Assembly (NCBI RefSeq): GCF_030732845.1
Contig: NZ_JASHKA010000035.1
Location: forward strand, 1 to 47,140
DNA length: 47,140 nucleotides
Direction: 5' to 3'
Origin: Roseibium sp. MMSF_3544
GTDB taxonomy: Bacteria > Pseudomonadota > Alphaproteobacteria > Rhizobiales > Stappiaceae
Positions 1 through 7,845 of the stretch are shown in pieces. The position numbers and the translations under genes were made by a program. Every line of letters begins with the position of its first letter. The stretch's first letter is position 1. Under the pieces are notes generated by a model that saw only the letters and a program-made list of their open reading frames with translations, was not told the origin of the DNA and did not search any database.

Positions 1-1
1 G

Positions 2-1165
2 GCTGCGCGGGACAGTTATGGACGCCTGCTGGCACTTCTGTCGGTTCGCACCCATGACATTGCAATGGCTGAAGACGCCCTGGCGGATGCGTTCGCCAAG
101 GCGCTTGACCATTGGCCCTTGCACGGTATTCCGGACAATCCGGATGCATGGCTGCTCACCACCGCGCGCAACAGGTTGACCGATTGGCAGCGAAAACAGC
201 TGCGCTTTCCAAGCGAAAGCGAGATACCCGACATGTCGGATGACGATCACTTGGAAGACAGCCTGCCCGATCAGCGATTATCCTTGTTGCTGGTGTGTGC
301 CCACCCGGCCATCGCGACCGATCTGCATGTCCCGCTGATGCTGCAGACCGTCCTTGGCATGGAGGCGCGGACTATTGCGCGGTTGTTTCTGATCTCGCCT
401 GCAGCACTCGCCAAGCGCCTGGTTCGAGCCAAGGCCAAGGTCAGGGATGCGGGCATACCGTTCAAGATCCCGGAGGGGGCCGTTCTGGAGGAGCGCAGCT
501 CCACCCTGCTCGAAGCCCTTTATGCCCTCCACGCCCATGACTGGCTGGACCCGGCCGATACCCTGGGCGACGAAGCATTCTACCTTGCAGATCTTTCCAG
601 CCGCCTGATGGCAGGCAATGCGGAAGCGCTCGGCCTGGCTGCGCTGATTGCCTTCAGTCATGCAAGAGCCGGCGCGCGGACCATCGACGGCGTGCTAGTT
701 CCAACCGGCGAACAGGATGTTTCGCTCTGGCGTGACGATCTCATCGCTTACGGCAAACGGCAGCTGACCCGCGCCTATGGCAAATCGATGGTTGGCAGGT
801 TCCAGATCGAAGCGGCGATTGAATCCATACACGTCGCGCGCAAGGAGACCGGCCGGACGGACTGGCAGGCCTTGAACAAGCTCTATTTCGCACTTCAAAA
901 AGTAGCGCCGTCGGCTGGCGGTCTTGTTGCGCAGGCCGTCGTCACCGGCAGGCTGCACGGACCTGACGCGGGATTGCGGGCGCTTGATATCGCAGAGGCG
1001 CAGGCCGGAACCGGGTTCCAGCCGCTTTGGGCGGCGCGGGCGGACCTGAACGCTGGGCTCGGTAACCGCGAGTCAGCGTCCCGCTGCTATGAAAAGGCAA
1101 TTTCGCTTGCGACCGACCTGCCGACGATCAATCTCCTGCGTGCCCGATTGGCCGAATTGGCATAG
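2..1165 (+). CDS. ECF RNA polymerase sigma factor with C-terminal TPR-like region (COG4941/ECF42 type), 5'-truncated
   Basis: The reading frame is open from base 2, so the true start lies upstream of the window; the first visible ATG (65) is internal to sigma region 2. The first residues (RDSYGRLLALL, then AEDALADAFAKAL) are typical of sigma region 2 in this large ECF group. Region 4 follows at about residues 95-150 (VPLMLQTVLGMEARTIARLF, then LAKRLVRAKAKV). The long alpha-helical C-terminal half, ending in a TPR-like repeat, distinguishes the ECF42/COG4941 class from ordinary ECF factors. In that class the factor usually sits beside a YciI/DGPF-domain protein instead of an anti-sigma factor; any such gene here would be off the left edge. 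It ends 12 bp from the convergent isomerase gene. Confidence 0.88.
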   Translation, partial: AARDSYGRLLALLSVRTHDIAMAEDALADAFAKALDHWPLHGIPDNPDAWLLTTARNRLTDWQRKQLRFPSESEIPDMSDDDHLEDSLPDQRLSLLLVCAHPAIATDLHVPLMLQTVLGMEARTIARLFLISPAALAKRLVRAKAKVRDAGIPFKIPEGAVLEERSSTLLEALYALHAHDWLDPADTLGDEAFYLADLSSRLMAGNAEALGLAALIAFSHARAGARTIDGVLVPTGEQDVSLWRDDLIAYGKRQLTRAYGKSMVGRFQIEAAIESIHVARKETGRTDWQALNKLYFALQKVAPSAGGLVAQAVVTGRLHGPDAGLRALDIAEAQAGTGFQPLWAARADLNAGLGNRESASRCYEKAISLATDLPTINLLRARLAELA

Positions 1166-1177
1166 GTCCGGCGCGCC

Positions 1178-1816
1178 TTAGTCAACACTCGGATTGGACC
1201 AGTCACTTGGCTTGAACGGGGTCTTCAGCGCACGTTCCACCAACGGCAGATGATCCTGTCCGTAGAAGGGGTCGCCGTCGACGACATAGGTTGGTGATCC
1301 GAAGAGCGCCTTCGAAACGGCCCATTGCGTGTTGGCCTGAAGTGTGTCCTGGACTTCGCGTGAGGCGGCCTTCGTCAGATGGGTCTCGGGGTCGAGCCCC
1401 AGTTCCCGCGCAATCGCCTTTAGTGCGATCTCATCGGACAGGTCGACGTCTTCGCGCCAATGCGCATCCATCAACCGGTGCGCCATCCTGTCGGTTTGCG
1501 GTCCCGTTTCACCCAGGGCGATGATCATGCCAGATGCGATGCTGTAGTCGGCGTCATGCTGGCTTGGCCGATGATTAATGATCGGAACGGAGCGGAATTC
1601 CGCCCACCGTTCGATTTCCCGTCCGAAGAAATAGTCGACATGCTGCTGCGTTCGCTTGCGGAAGGCAGGGCTGCGCTGTGCCTCGACGACCGGCGACAGC
1701 AGGATCGGCCGATGCACCAGAACCACACCGTGGTCTGCGCAGATACGCTGAATTTCCGCAGAGCCGAGATAAGCAAACGCGGAATGAGCGGAATAGACAT
1801 ATTCGATGACGGCCAT
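1178..1816 (-). CDS. 2-hydroxychromene-2-carboxylate isomerase family (DsbA/GST-kappa-like) protein
   Basis: A 212-aa protein of the DsbA-like thioredoxin superfamily. The N-terminus (YVYSAHSAFAYLGSAEI) corresponds to the glutathione-contacting segment of HCCA isomerases, with the catalytic-type Ser in the YSxHS region. The C-terminal FGSPTYVVDGDPFYGQDHL is the usual cis-Pro and terminal-helix signature. HCCA isomerase interconverts cis and trans ring-cleavage products in naphthalene-type degradation. No other aromatic-degradation gene is nearby, so the substrate here is unknown and it may act as a general GST-kappa-like enzyme. There is no CxxC, so it is not a disulfide oxidoreductase. The ATG at 1816 has only a weak ribosome binding site. 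Confidence 0.85.
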   Translation of the reverse strand: MAVIEYVYSAHSAFAYLGSAEIQRICADHGVVLVHRPILLSPVVEAQRSPAFRKRTQQHVDYFFGREIERWAEFRSVPIINHRPSQHDADYSIASGMIIALGETGPQTDRMAHRLMDAHWREDVDLSDEIALKAIARELGLDPETHLTKAASREVQDTLQANTQWAVSKALFGSPTYVVDGDPFYGQDHLPLVERALKTPFKPSDWSNPSVD

Positions 1817-2065
1817 AATGCGCTTTCTCGATCGTGTGTCAGAAGTGCGGCTTCAGCGGGTCTCGGTTGGATCTGCATGCAGCAGCGCTCGACGCGCGCC
1901 GCTACAAATCCAACGCCTGCACCGAGGAAAGGTGCCCCAGTCAGCTTGTGGTGAAGGCGTCCCTGCTGAAGCCATTGCGGTTGCCAGCAGAAGGAGGGAA
2001 GTGAGGTCCATTCGCTACCTTTAACAGACGCGAACCGGTCAAATAAAGGGTGCGGCGCGCCAAGC

Positions 2066-2093
2066 AAAAAGGGCGGCACGAGGGCCGCCCTTT
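2066..2093 (-). terminator. Rho-independent terminator of groEL
   Basis: A perfect 10-bp stem (AAAGGGCGGC at 2068-2077 with GCCGCCCTTT at 2084-2093, 6-nt loop) is followed on the minus strand by a T-run at 2070-2066. It lies 27 bp downstream of the groEL stop codon. The remainder of the 303-bp gap 1817-2119 shows no supported gene. Confidence 0.88.
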
Positions 2094-2119
2094 CCGTAAA
2101 GCTGATTAGCTTGGGTTTC

Positions 2120-3763
2120 TTAGAAGCCCATGCCGCCCATACCGCCCATGTCGCCACCCGGCATTGCCGGTGCTGCTTCTTTCTTCGGCAGCTCTGCAAC
2201 CATGGCTTCGGTGGTGATCAGCAGGCCGGCAACAGAAGCTGCGTCCTGCAGAGCCGTGCGCACAACCTTGGTCGGGTCGATGATGCCGGCTTCGATCAGG
2301 TTGACATATTCTTCGGTCTGAGCGTTGAAACCGAAGGAAGCGTCGCCGCTATCGCCGACCTTGCCAACAACGATGGAGCCTTCGACACCAGCGTTTTCGG
2401 CGATCTGACGGATCGGAGACTCAAGAGCGCGCAGAACGATCTTGATGCCGGCTTCGATGTCCGGATTGCTGGAGGACAGCTTTGCAACGTCGTCCTTAGC
2501 ACGCAGCAGAGCTGCGCCACCACCCGGTACGATGCCTTCTTCAACGGCAGCGCGGGTCGCGTTCAGTGCATCGTCAACGCGGTCTTTCTTTTCTTTCACT
2601 TCGATTTCGGTCGCACCGCCGACGCGGATGACAGCGACACCGCCTGCGAGCTTGGCCAGGCGCTCCTGGAGCTTCTCGCGGTCGTAATCGGAAGTGGTTT
2701 CTTCGATCTGGGCCTTGATCTGACCGACGCGGCCGTCGATGTCTTCCTTGGAACCTGCACCGTCAACAATGGTGGTGGTTTCTTTGGTGATGGCCACCTT
2801 CTCGGCAGTGCCAAGCATGTCGAGGGAAACGTTTTCCAGCTTGATGCCGAGATCTTCGGAGATCACGGTACCACCGGTCAGGATCGCGATGTCTTCCAGC
2901 ATGGCCTTGCGGCGGTCGCCGAAGCCCGGAGCCTTGACGGCAGCAATCTTCAGACCGCCGCGCAGCTTGTTGACAACGAGGGTTGCCAGAGCTTCGCCTT
3001 CGACGTCTTCAGCAATGATGAGAAGCGGACGGGAAGACTGAACAACAGCTTCCAGGATCGGCAGCATGGCCTGCAGGTTGGAGAGTTTCTTCTCGTGCAG
3101 CAGGATGAACGGCTTTTCCAGGTCAGCCAGCATCTTGTCGGCGTTGGTGACGAAGTACGGAGACAGGTAGCCGCGGTCGAACTGCATGCCTTCAACGACT
3201 TCCAGCTCGGTTTCCAGGGACTTGGCTTCCTCGACGGTGATCACGCCTTCGTTGCCGACTTTCTGCATGGCTTCGGCAATGTCCTGGCCGACCTGCTCGT
3301 CGCCGTTTGCGGAAATGGTGCCGACCTGGGCAACTTCCTCAGAAGTGGTGATGGTCTTGGAAGCAGCTTCCAGAGACTTGACGGCTTCAGCAGCAGCCAT
3401 GTCGACGCCGCGCTTCAGGTCCATCGGGTTCATGCCGGCAGCAACAGCCTTGGCGCCTTCCTTGACGATGGCCTGTGCCAGAACGGTTGCAGTGGTGGTG
3501 CCGTCACCAGCGATGTCGTTGGTCTTGGAAGCCACTTCGCGCACCATCTGGGCGCCCATGTTTTCGAACTTGTCTTCCAGTTCGATTTCCTTGGCAACGG
3601 AGACACCGTCCTTGGTGATGCGCGGTGCGCCGAATGCCTTGTCGAGAACGACGTTACGGCCTTTCGGGCCGAGGGTCACCTTGACAGCGTTTGCGAGGGT
3701 ATCGACGCCGCGGAGCATGCGCTCGCGGGCATCAGAGGAGAATTTTACTTCTTTAGCAGACAT
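2120..3763 (-). CDS. groEL: 60-kDa chaperonin GroEL
   Basis: Full-length 547-aa GroEL. It starts MSAKEVKFSSDARERMLRGV and carries the nucleotide-binding signature GDGTTTATVLAQ near residue 86. It ends in the flexible Gly-Met tail (GGDMGGMGGMGF) that lines the folding chamber floor. It forms the double-ring ATP-dependent folding chamber with GroES in the cytoplasm. It lies 54 bp downstream of groES and shares its CIRCE-controlled promoter. A strong terminator follows directly. The length and tail are standard for the family, and no anomalies are seen. Confidence 0.99.
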   Translation of the reverse strand: MSAKEVKFSSDARERMLRGVDTLANAVKVTLGPKGRNVVLDKAFGAPRITKDGVSVAKEIELEDKFENMGAQMVREVASKTNDIAGDGTTTATVLAQAIVKEGAKAVAAGMNPMDLKRGVDMAAAEAVKSLEAASKTITTSEEVAQVGTISANGDEQVGQDIAEAMQKVGNEGVITVEEAKSLETELEVVEGMQFDRGYLSPYFVTNADKMLADLEKPFILLHEKKLSNLQAMLPILEAVVQSSRPLLIIAEDVEGEALATLVVNKLRGGLKIAAVKAPGFGDRRKAMLEDIAILTGGTVISEDLGIKLENVSLDMLGTAEKVAITKETTTIVDGAGSKEDIDGRVGQIKAQIEETTSDYDREKLQERLAKLAGGVAVIRVGGATEIEVKEKKDRVDDALNATRAAVEEGIVPGGGAALLRAKDDVAKLSSSNPDIEAGIKIVLRALESPIRQIAENAGVEGSIVVGKVGDSGDASFGFNAQTEEYVNLIEAGIIDPTKVVRTALQDAASVAGLLITTEAMVAELPKKEAAPAMPGGDMGGMGGMGF

Positions 3764-3817
3764 AGAGTCGTCTCACCTAAAATTGGAATTGGAGGAGATC
3801 AGAAGCGGTTCGCTGTG

Positions 3818-4105
3818 TTAAGCGATCACGCCCATGATGTCGGATTCCTTCATGATCAGGAGGTCTTCACCGTCGATCTTGACTTCGGTGCCGGACCACT
3901 TGCCGAACAGGACGCGGTCGCCTGCCTTGACGTCGAGTGCAACGATTTCACCGTTGTCTTTGCGAGCGCCTGTGCCGACGGCGATGATCTCGCCTTCCTG
4001 CGGTTTTTCTTTTGCGGTGTCCGGAATGATAATGCCGCCAGCAGTTTTCTCTTCAGAGTCTACTCGGCGAACTACGACACGGTCGTGCAGTGGACGAAAT
4101 GCCAT
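3818..4105 (-). CDS. groES: 10-kDa co-chaperonin GroES
   Basis: A 95-aa GroES beginning MAFRPLHDRVVVRRVDSEEK. It has the mobile-loop region (TAGGIIIPDTAKEKPQEG) and the GDRVLFGKWSGTEVKIDGED segment, and it caps the GroEL chamber. The frame extends upstream to 4159, but the ATG at 4105 is preceded by a good ribosome binding site (GAGGAAA, minus strand) and gives the canonical N-terminus, so that start is chosen. It is the first gene of the groES-groEL operon. Confidence 0.98.
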   Translation of the reverse strand: MAFRPLHDRVVVRRVDSEEKTAGGIIIPDTAKEKPQEGEIIAVGTGARKDNGEIVALDVKAGDRVLFGKWSGTEVKIDGEDLLIMKESDIMGVIA

Positions 4106-4205
4106 AAGACTGTTTCCTCTCATGAGCGCGCCCCACGCAGTTGGCAGCGCGCGAGACATGATTATTGGGTTGTATGGAACAGGAAACCCTGCTTCCTGCT
4201 ACGTG

Positions 4206-4232
4206 TTAGCACTCCCTCAAGGCGAGTGCTAA
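4206..4232 (-). promoter_or_regulatory. CIRCE operator (HrcA-binding inverted repeat) upstream of groES
   Basis: TTAGCACTC (4206-4214), a 9-bp spacer, then GAGTGCTAA (4224-4232). This is a perfect match to the consensus CIRCE element, 100 bp upstream of the groES start. CIRCE is the binding site of the heat-shock repressor HrcA, so this operon should be HrcA-repressed. hrcA itself is not in the window. Confidence 0.96.
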
Positions 4233-4242
4233 CAGCGCACTG

Positions 4243-4271
4243 GATTTATGCAGCAGCGTTCAAATTGTCAA
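4243..4271 (-). promoter_or_regulatory. Putative groESL promoter (-35 TTGACA)
   Basis: On the minus strand a perfect TTGACA (4271-4266) lies just upstream of the CIRCE element. An AT-rich, imperfect -10 region (ATAAAT/TAAATC, about 4249-4243) follows at 16-17 bp. Its position puts CIRCE at or just after the transcription start, as expected for HrcA repression. An overlapping sigma-32 promoter is possible but cannot be assigned by eye. Confidence 0.5.
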
Positions 4272-4391
4272 TGCTTTGTGAGCAGAATTTAATCTGGAAA
4301 TCGCTCGTGTATTCCGGCGATGGTGGCCGTTCGACACCGAAAAGCACAATCTGTCGCGAAGAACGCTCCAAAGGCGCGCTCTCCTTGGCCT

Positions 4392-4961
4392 CTAGTTAGG
4401 GGCGGTGATCCTGAATGGCAAGGTGAAACCGGCCTCTTTTCCGCTGGCCCCATCCGTGAACAGGGTCTCCAGTTCGTAGTCGCCGGCAGGCAGGCCGCTG
4501 AACTGGAAGGAAAGCGCGGCGGCGAGTTCGCGTTGCTTCGACCGGCCCTTGCCGGCAAAGACCGCGAAATTGTCCTGTTCGGCCAGAACCTGGCCGGAAA
4601 GCGTGAGCAGCCGGTAGCTTGCCGTCAATTCAAATTCGTACTGACCGTCAGCCTCGTTGTAGGCGTAGCCGATCGGCTCCGCATAGATGGAGAGGACCTC
4701 GTCATTTTGAAAGACGGAGTCGGACCGCGGTGTGTACTGACCGTAGGCGCCGCCACCCTCTTCGGTAAAGGTAGCGACCGCAAACGCAAGACCGTTGGCC
4801 TCCCAGGCGGCATCATATGCGGCAAGAGCTTCGTTGAAAGCTTCGGAAGGTGCGGAAACAGTTTCAGAAAATGCAGTTGCAGAAGAAAACCCTGCAAACA
4901 ACCCAGTCGCCAGGACCAGAACGGCAGCAGTCCGCCGGGTTAAACATCTTCCAGTCAGCAT
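4392..4961 (-). CDS. Exported protein of unknown function
   Basis: A 189-aa protein with a clear Sec signal peptide: basic RCLTRR, then AAVLVLATGLFAGF, with a probable cleavage near SSATAFS. The mature part is acidic and probably beta-rich. It contains the segment FNEALAAYDAAWEANGLAFA and a C-terminal half resembling a beta-sandwich domain (FQFSGLPAGDYELETLFTDG). I do not recognise the family. The ATG at 4961 is chosen because GGGGAAG lies 5 bp upstream; a GTG at 4967 has no usable ribosome binding site. It is a single gene between groES and the NtrC-type regulator, on the same strand as both, and likely periplasmic. Confidence 0.8.
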   Translation of the reverse strand: MLTGRCLTRRTAAVLVLATGLFAGFSSATAFSETVSAPSEAFNEALAAYDAAWEANGLAFAVATFTEEGGGAYGQYTPRSDSVFQNDEVLSIYAEPIGYAYNEADGQYEFELTASYRLLTLSGQVLAEQDNFAVFAGKGRSKQRELAAALSFQFSGLPAGDYELETLFTDGASGKEAGFTLPFRITAPN

Positions 4962-5074
4962 TATCACTTCCCCGCACGCCCTTAAGTCTTGTCGTTTCTT
5001 GGCGATTTGGCCGATATAGACTGACTTTTGGCGTTACACAAGAAAATGTGTGCAATGCAGTAAACGCTAGCCGG

Positions 5075-6559
5075 TTAAAGGCTACGCGCCGACCAGGATT
5101 GACGTTTCCGGTAGATTGTCGACGGGCTGATCTCCAGGGCAGCGGCGGCCATGGCAATGTTTCCGTCAAAGGCGTCGAGCGCATCCTCAATAATCCGGCG
5201 TTCCTGCGCCCACAAGGGCTCGATCGCGCCAAACGGACGACTTGGGGCGCTTACGCGCGAGCGCTCGCGGGACAGATCGATCACCGCATTCGGGCGCCCG
5301 CTCTGGTCGCGGATCACCATCGGCAGCATATCGAAGGTTACTGCTGCGCCGTCATTCATGACGACGATCTGGCGAATGGTGTTTTCCAGTTGCCGCACAT
5401 TGCCCGGCCAGGAATAGGAAACGATCCGCGCTTCCGCATCCGCGTCAAATCCCTTGAACCCACGCCGCTCTTCACCGGAATACCGGTCCAGAAAAGCTTC
5501 TGCGAGCGGAAGGATATCGTCCCGGCGCTCGCGCAGCGGGGGCAGGTGGATTGGAAGAACATGAAGGCGGTAGTAAAGGTCTTCCCGGAAACGCCCGGCC
5601 GAAATCTCGGCAACAGGATTGCGATTGGTCGCACAGATGATGCGCGCATCGACCTGTCGAGACTGTGTATCGCCGAGCCGCTGGAAGGAACCGGTCTGAA
5701 GGAACCTGAGCAGCTTGCTTTGCAGCATCAGGTCCATTTCGCCGATTTCGTCGAGAAACAGGGTCCCGCCATCGGCCTGTTCCGCCGCTCCCGCCCGGTT
5801 TTCGGTCGCGCCGGTGAAGGCACCGCGCATGTAGCCGAAAATCTCACTTTCGATGAGATCCCGCGGGATTGCGGCACAGTTCAGCGTGATGAAACGGTTG
5901 GGCTGGCGCTCTGACAGGTCATGGATGGCGTTGGCGCAAAGTTCCTTGCCGGTCCCGGACTCTCCGGTGATGAAGACCGGAGCCTGAGACGGCGCCATAC
6001 GTTTGATTTGATCGTGGATCTCGCGCATTTGCTGCGACGTTCCGACCAGCCTGTTCAAACCGGTCTCTTCGCGGCTGGAGATCTCCGGGCGTGACTGCAG
6101 CGCTTGTTTCGCGGGACCAGATGCAGGTTCAGGCTCTGCTTCCGGCTGTACTGGCACCAGAACGGGCCGTCTTTGCTGAAGCTGGAACGTAATTTTGGTG
6201 GCGAGTGCATCAAGCGAGAAAGGTTTGGTCAGAAAATCATGCGCGCCGGCCCGCATTGCGCTCACGGCGCGAGACACAGACCCCTTTGCCGAAACAGCGA
6301 CAATAACGGCCTTTGGGCATCTGACGGCATAAGCTTCCAGGGCCTCGTCACCACCGATCGTTTCCAGATCTATTACAAGAATATCGGTCGTTTTGTCCGC
6401 GAGATCCTGAAGGCAGGAGGCGGACTCCGTGTAAAGGATCGGATCGGCGCAGGAGGCGGATAATTTTGCGCAGACAGCGGATGTGCGGGCAGCTTCCGAG
6501 GCTGAAGCGTCTAATACGCGTACAATCACAGGCAACTCTTTGCCCTCATTACTCCCCAT
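5075..6559 (-). CDS. Sigma-54-dependent response regulator (NtrC family: REC-AAA+-Fis HTH)
   Basis: A 494-aa transcription activator. The REC domain spans about residues 10-128 with phospho-acceptor Asp64 (LVIDLE) and Lys112 (TKPF). Its acidic pocket has one Asp (VLDAS, Asp17) where active receivers normally have two acidic residues. The AAA+ domain spans about 170-410: Walker A GESGTGKE (199-206), intact sigma-54-contacting GAFTGA (246-251) and Walker B GGTLFLDEIGEM. A Fis-type helix-turn-helix ends the protein (AAAALEISPSTIYRKRQSW). It should remodel RpoN-holoenzyme at -24/-12 promoters. No histidine kinase gene is adjacent. The layout resembles NtrC/LuxO-type regulators, but the target genes are unknown. 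Confidence 0.92.
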   Translation of the reverse strand: MGSNEGKELPVIVRVLDASASEAARTSAVCAKLSASCADPILYTESASCLQDLADKTTDILVIDLETIGGDEALEAYAVRCPKAVIVAVSAKGSVSRAVSAMRAGAHDFLTKPFSLDALATKITFQLQQRRPVLVPVQPEAEPEPASGPAKQALQSRPEISSREETGLNRLVGTSQQMREIHDQIKRMAPSQAPVFITGESGTGKELCANAIHDLSERQPNRFITLNCAAIPRDLIESEIFGYMRGAFTGATENRAGAAEQADGGTLFLDEIGEMDLMLQSKLLRFLQTGSFQRLGDTQSRQVDARIICATNRNPVAEISAGRFREDLYYRLHVLPIHLPPLRERRDDILPLAEAFLDRYSGEERRGFKGFDADAEARIVSYSWPGNVRQLENTIRQIVVMNDGAAVTFDMLPMVIRDQSGRPNAVIDLSRERSRVSAPSRPFGAIEPLWAQERRIIEDALDAFDGNIAMAAAALEISPSTIYRKRQSWSARSL

Positions 6560-6709
6560 TGCTGGGTAACTCCCGTCGCTTGAGCTGGGTCAATCGAGTA
6601 TCGAAAGATTCGTCACCCTGATAATTCTCCGAACAGGGTAAACAAAGCGTTGTCAGATGACGCATTTTGCAGTTTTTACGGAGAAAACCGGTTAGCAGCC
6701 GAAGCGCTG

Positions 6710-7528
6710 TCAGAGCGAACCGGCAATGAAACCCGCTACAAAGCACCCTGCCGCAAGTGCAGCGGCGAACGGGATGGACATTCTTATTTGATGAAGGCGC
6801 TGTGCCGGTTTCTGCTGAGTGGACGCCACTTCATTGCTGGTATCGAGGATCAGTGTGTTAGCCGGATCTGAAGCTTGTTCGCTTGCCCCGTTCGCAAGCC
6901 TTGCGTCGGTTGCAGCTGCCACGTTTTCTTCCGGAGGAGCGAATGCCGGTTGAGCCGTTCCGGCACTATCCGCTTCAATGAATTTGGTACCGGGATGCGC
7001 CAAATCAGCGATTTTCTGATCTGCCGAAGCGGTTTTGGGCAATGTGTCAGAGGCACTGAAAGACGGCGCGTAGCTGCCTTTTGGAATGGAGATCCTGACG
7101 GGATCCGAGAGCCCGGAGCCGGTGTAGTATTTTACAAGCCGGCGCCTGAGACGGGCTGCTTCGACCCGCACAATCGGGTCTGTCACCGGATTGAAGTCCT
7201 CCGGACGGCCAAGCGCCTCCACTGCGATCGTGTAGCCCTTTATTTTCTCGAGTTTGTTGTCGAGTGCCGCGCGAACGACGAATTCCAGGAACGCACGCAA
7301 TTGAGGTGCTGAGCGAAACTCCGGGCTTTTGAGGGCATTGAAAAGGGCTGATTGAATCTGGTCTTCCGAAAGCTGTACGCCAATGGAAGCCGGGAACGAA
7401 CCGGGTTCGGCGCCAACACTGTCGCCGGAGTTGGTATTTCTGGTCTGTGAATGGGGCTCGGTGACCGGCTTTTGGTCCTGATCGCTTCGTCGCGCGTTGT
7501 TTCGACTCGGCTGTACAGCGGCGTGCAT
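6710..7528 (-). CDS. Tail-anchored protein with the domain usually found N-terminal to cyclase/TolB-like/TPR proteins
   Basis: A 272-aa protein. Residues about 52-158 form a conserved domain (SAPQLRAFLEFVVRAALD, IKGYTIAVEALGRPEDF, DPIVRVEAARLRRRLVKYY, DPVRISIPKGSYAPSF). From memory this domain sits at the N-terminus of many alphaproteobacterial and acidobacterial proteins, followed by adenylate-cyclase, TolB-like or TPR modules. Here no effector follows. A low-complexity Ala/Pro/Ser/Thr linker (about 160-245) leads to a single hydrophobic helix at the C-terminus (about 250-270), predicting a cytoplasmic domain tethered by a tail anchor. The function is unknown. The ATG at 7528 has an AGGGGA site upstream. 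It is divergent from the TipF-like gene and 150 bp upstream of the NtrC-type gene on the same strand. Confidence 0.82.
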   Translation of the reverse strand: MHAAVQPSRNNARRSDQDQKPVTEPHSQTRNTNSGDSVGAEPGSFPASIGVQLSEDQIQSALFNALKSPEFRSAPQLRAFLEFVVRAALDNKLEKIKGYTIAVEALGRPEDFNPVTDPIVRVEAARLRRRLVKYYTGSGLSDPVRISIPKGSYAPSFSASDTLPKTASADQKIADLAHPGTKFIEADSAGTAQPAFAPPEENVAAATDARLANGASEQASDPANTLILDTSNEVASTQQKPAQRLHQIRMSIPFAAALAAGCFVAGFIAGSL

Positions 7529-7845
7529 GCCAGTCCCCTTATGGTAACCGGTTGTCTATGCACCACGACAAATTGCCCTGCCACAATTCTAACGAAGTCG
7601 CTGCTGAATGCAAATTTTTCTGCCGTTCACGGAGCTTCTGGCGAAATCGACGCTGCGGAAGCAAGTTTTCGCGGTTTCAGGCACTTGAGCGGTTTCACAG
7701 ACCGAAAATCGGCGGGCATTTTCAACCATAGTCGGGGACAAGTGACGGATTCCGCACTTGAAAGCGGCTTGCGGATTCGGAGCAAGCTGGTTCTTAAGGC
7801 ATGATTAACCGGTAATTTTGATTCGGGTCGGAACTTTCAGACGCC
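7529..7845. other. Intergenic region between divergent genes
   Basis: A 317-bp spacer that should hold the promoters of both the tail-anchored protein gene (minus) and the TipF-like gene (plus). I found no coding region with a credible start, no tRNA and no clear operator. A near-miss to a -24/-12 promoter is described under rejected items. Confidence 0.5.

Noticed and set aside
2111..4399. A 762-codon plus-strand open frame
   Set aside because: It is antisense to groEL and groES, which are certain. Long open shadows are common opposite GC-rich genes with strong codon bias.
7590..7625. Possible -24/-12 (RpoN) promoter on the minus strand upstream of the tail-anchored protein gene
   Set aside because: The GG and GC dinucleotides are separated by 11 bases, not the required 10, and the match is otherwise poor.
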